Assembly (NCBI GenBank): GCA_902621205.1
Contig: CACNLH010000003.1
Coordinates: 1-64,000, forward strand
Source of the DNA: an uncultured Alphaproteobacteria bacterium
GTDB lineage: Bacteria; Pseudomonadota; Alphaproteobacteria; HIMB59
Length of the DNA: 64,000 nucleotides
Direction of reading: 5' to 3'
A program made the translations under genes and the position numbers. A model generated the notes under the pieces. It saw only the letters and a program-made list of their open reading frames with translations. It was not told the DNA's origin and did no database searches. Of the stretch, positions 61,755 through 64,000 are shown in pieces (positions within the stretch are counted from its first letter, which is position 1; each line of letters starts with the position of its first letter).

Positions 61755-62941
61755 TGAATCTGCACGAATACCAAGCGAAAATATTATTAAAAAATAATAA
61801 CGTTAGAGTTTTAAATGGCTACCCAGTATTAGATGATAGCGATATAGAAACTGCTGTAGACTCTATCCAAACACCCGTTATGGTTGTGAAATCTCAAATT
61901 CATGCAGGTGGAAGAGGCGCGGGAAAATTTACAGATAGTGGTGATGACAAAGGCGGTGTGAGAGTTTGCTTCTCAAAAGATGAAGCCAAAGACAATGCAA
62001 AAAAAATGTTTGGTAAAACTTTAGTTACAAAACAAACTGGTCCAAGTGGAAAACAAGTAAATAGACTTTATATTGAGGAAGGGTGTGATATCAAAAAAGA
62101 GTACTATCTAAGTATGCTCGTGGATAGAGCGACATCTTCAATTTCAATTATAGCATCTACTGAGGGTGGTATGGAAATTGAGGAGGTAGCAGAAAAGCAA
62201 CCTGAAAAAATTATTACTGTTAATGTCCCTGGGGACAGTATTATTGACCAAAATAGTTTAAATAAATTAACTGAGGGTCTAAAGATAGATCAAAACCTAT
62301 CAAATGATTTTTGTGATCAAATTCAAAAAATTTACAATAGCTTTTTATCCTCAGATGCCTCTTTAGTGGAAGTTAATCCTTTTGTATTGACTGGTGAGGG
62401 TAATTTTTTGGCTTTAGATGCAAAGGTATCGATAGATGATAATGCACTTTATAAACATAAAGATGTAGCTTCAATGAGAGATGAAACTGAAGAGGACCCT
62501 GCAGAGATTGAGGCTTCAAAACATGAGCTTAACTACGTCAAATTAGATGGTCAAATTGGATGCATGGTAAATGGAGCTGGTCTTGCAATGGGTACAATGG
62601 ATATAATAAAATTACATGGTGGCAGTCCTGCAAATTTTCTAGATGTAGGAGGAGGAGCTACAAAAGAGAGAGTGGCAAAAGCTTTTTCTATAATTCTGCA
62701 AGATCCAAATGTAAAAGCTATTTTGGTAAATATTTTTGGTGGCATTATGAAATGTGACATTATCGCTGAGGGTGTGGTAGCTGCAGCTAAAGAGCTGTCT
62801 ATTCAAGTTCCATTGGTAGTAAGATTAGAAGGAACCAATGTTGACCTAGGAAAAGAAATTTTAAATAAATCTGGGCTGTCAATTATTTCGGCAGATAATT
62901 TAGAAGATGCAGCTCAAAAGGCAGTTAGGGCTTTAAACTAA
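61754..62941 (+). CDS. sucC: Succinyl-CoA synthetase beta subunit
   Basis: A 395-residue ADP-forming succinyl-CoA ligase beta subunit. [12 protein letters not shown] start, [14 protein letters not shown] (ATP-grasp), [39 protein letters not shown] and FLDVGGGA. It works with SucD in the TCA cycle. A GGAG site lies just before the ATG, which overlaps the previous stop. It lies 10 bases from sucD. Malate-CoA ligase is a close relative but the TCA role is likelier. Confidence 0.95.
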   Translation: MNLHEYQAKILLKNNNVRVLNGYPVLDDSDIETAVDSIQTPVMVVKSQIHAGGRGAGKFTDSGDDKGGVRVCFSKDEAKDNAKKMFGKTLVTKQTGPSGKQVNRLYIEEGCDIKKEYYLSMLVDRATSSISIIASTEGGMEIEEVAEKQPEKIITVNVPGDSIIDQNSLNKLTEGLKIDQNLSNDFCDQIQKIYNSFLSSDASLVEVNPFVLTGEGNFLALDAKVSIDDNALYKHKDVASMRDETEEDPAEIEASKHELNYVKLDGQIGCMVNGAGLAMGTMDIIKLHGGSPANFLDVGGGATKERVAKAFSIILQDPNVKAILVNIFGGIMKCDIIAEGVVAAAKELSIQVPLVVRLEGTNVDLGKEILNKSGLSIISADNLEDAAQKAVRALN

Positions 62942-62951
62942 AGGAGAAATT

Positions 62952-63824
62952 ATGTCAGTATTAATTAATAAAAACACAAAAGTTATTTGCCAGGGTTTTA
63001 CTGGTTCTCAAGGTACATTTCACTCAGAACAAGCTATAAAATATGGAACTCAAATGGTTGGTGGGGTGACACCAAAGAAAGGTGGTCAAGAGCATTTAGG
63101 ACTTCCTGTGTTTAATAGTGTTAAAGAGGCAAAAGACAACACAGAAGCAAATGCAACTGTAATATACGTTCCACCTCCTTTTGCAGCTGGTGCTATAATT
63201 GAAGCGATTGATGCAAACATGGAACTAATCGTTTGTATAACTGAAGGAGTTCCAGTTCTTGATATGATGCAAGTAAAAAGAAAATTAGAAAAATCAAAAT
63301 CGCGTTTAATTGGACCCAACTGCCCTGGTATAATTACACCTGATGAATGCAAAATAGGTATTATGCCAGGTCATATTCACCAAAAAGGAAAAATAGGAGT
63401 TGTTAGCAGATCTGGCACACTAACATATGAAGCAGTTGCACAAACTTCTGCTGTAGGTCTGGGTCAATCGACTTGTATTGGTATTGGGGGAGATCCTATC
63501 AATGGAACAAACTTTATAGATTGCCTTGATCTTTTTTTAAAAGACCCCGAAACTGAAGGTATCATAATGATTGGAGAGATTGGTGGAACTGCTGAAGAGG
63601 AAGCTGCAGAATTTATTAAAAAATCTGAAATAAAAAAACCAGTTGCCTCTTTTATAGCTGGTGCTAGTGCTCCTGCTGGAAAAAGAATGGGTCATGCAGG
63701 TGCTATTATTTCTGGTGGAAAAGGCACTGCAGAGTCAAAGTTTAGTGCTTTAGAAGAAGCAGGAGTTCATATATCCAAATCACCAGCTAAGCTAGGTGAG
63801 ACAATCAAAGAAGCTTTAAACTAA
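62952..63824 (+). CDS. sucD: Succinyl-CoA synthetase alpha subunit
   Basis: A 290-residue alpha subunit. CoA site [18 protein letters not shown] (16-33), [55 protein letters not shown] and the phosphohistidine in [17 protein letters not shown]. It lies after a good AGGAG site. The stop codon overlaps the stop of the opposing panE gene. Confidence 0.95.
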   Translation: MSVLINKNTKVICQGFTGSQGTFHSEQAIKYGTQMVGGVTPKKGGQEHLGLPVFNSVKEAKDNTEANATVIYVPPPFAAGAIIEAIDANMELIVCITEGVPVLDMMQVKRKLEKSKSRLIGPNCPGIITPDECKIGIMPGHIHQKGKIGVVSRSGTLTYEAVAQTSAVGLGQSTCIGIGGDPINGTNFIDCLDLFLKDPETEGIIMIGEIGGTAEEEAAEFIKKSEIKKPVASFIAGASAPAGKRMGHAGAIISGGKGTAESKFSALEEAGVHISKSPAKLGETIKEALN

Positions 63825-64000
63825 TATAATTTAGCTTCTTTAGCTCTAAGTTTGGTTAAAGCAAGAACTGTATCAATTGTAGGTGTTGGAACATTTGTAA
63901 TTTTTCCAAGCTCTTGAACAGAGGTGATTAAAGCATCAATCTCCATAGGTCTATCGCGTTCTAAATCTTGGAGCATAGATGTTTTATGTTCGCCAACTGC
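63821..64000 (-). CDS. Ketopantoate reductase-like C-terminus (partial)
   Basis: The last 60 codons of a minus-strand gene whose beginning lies past the right edge. The visible end reads [20 protein letters not shown], then [20 protein letters not shown], then [19 protein letters not shown]. This is the C-terminal domain pattern of 2-dehydropantoate 2-reductase (PanE/ApbA), where K-x-S-M-L-Q-D and P-T-E-I-D-A are conserved. Its TAG overlaps the sucD stop by 3 bases. The family is likely, but ketopantoate specificity cannot be judged from the tail. Confidence 0.75.
   Translation of the reverse strand, partial: AVGEHKTSMLQDLERDRPMEIDALITSVQELGKITNVPTPTIDTVLALTKLRAKEAKLY

Noticed and set aside
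1-64000. tRNA, rRNA, CRISPR arrays, insertion sequences, phage genes
   Set aside because: None was seen: gaps are too small and no transposase, integrase or regularly spaced repeats appear.

Overview
The window looks like chromosome from an AT-rich, streamlined marine alphaproteobacterium of SAR11/AEGEAN-169 style. This rests on low GC by eye, very short or overlapping intergenic spaces, no mobile elements, a DUF1476 (F1-ATPase zeta-type) protein, and the combination of trimethylamine/TMAO genes, betaine demethylation genes and thiamine-precursor salvage. The species cannot be fixed from the sequence alone. No gene-free stretch longer than about 190 bases was seen, and no tRNA, rRNA, CRISPR or transposase.

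1-24.2 kb is a methylated-amine island. TMAO enters by a TmoXWV-type ABC transporter (20.0-24.1 kb) or is made from trimethylamine by Tmm (15.0-16.3 kb). Tdm (17.7-20.0 kb) demethylates it to dimethylamine and formaldehyde. Monomethylamine would enter the N-methylglutamate pathway, with MgdABCD (9.7-14.8 kb, sarcosine-oxidase-like) followed directly by an MgsABC set (6.8-9.7 kb). A second MgsABC set (1-3 kb, cut by the left edge) lies behind a glutamine-synthetase-family ligase and an FAD amine-oxidase-like gene. An IclR regulator gene sits between the two blocks. A 19-bp palindrome, TGTTYCA-n5-TGAAACA, recurs before the ligase block, before iclR, between mgdA and tmm, and in a degenerate form before tmoX. 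This looks like one regulon.

24.2-36.9 kb holds alanine racemase, a DmdC-type acyl-CoA dehydrogenase, the electron-transfer flavoprotein chain (EtfAB and ETF-quinone oxidoreductase), a Nudix hydrolase, and betaine metabolism: a dimethylglycine/sarcosine dehydrogenase-like flavoprotein, a choline-kinase-like protein and betaine-homocysteine methyltransferase. DjlA-like and cold-shock genes follow. 37.0-40.8 kb is a TPP-riboswitch-controlled salvage operon (ThiV-type symporter, ThiM, ThiE, ThiD). 40.8-45.6 kb carries housekeeping genes (MmsA, DUF1476, glyoxalase, EamA exporter, class I amidotransferase, LOG protein, chorismate mutase).

45.6-52.9 kb is a ten-gene Mrp-type cation/proton antiporter. 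Only 9 bases separate it from the upstream 52.9-60.6 kb operon on the same strand: TctCBA carboxylate transporter, GntR regulator, ILVBL/HACL2-like thiamine-diphosphate lyase, a very Frc-like formyl-CoA transferase, and a formyl-folate hydrolase/transferase-like protein. I read this as an undescribed route from an imported acid through formyl-CoA to folate C1 units. A second palindrome (GTATAATGTATAC core) occurs before the lyase gene and upstream of tctC. The window ends with a quinone oxidoreductase, sucC, sucD and the C-terminus of a ketopantoate reductase on the opposite strand.
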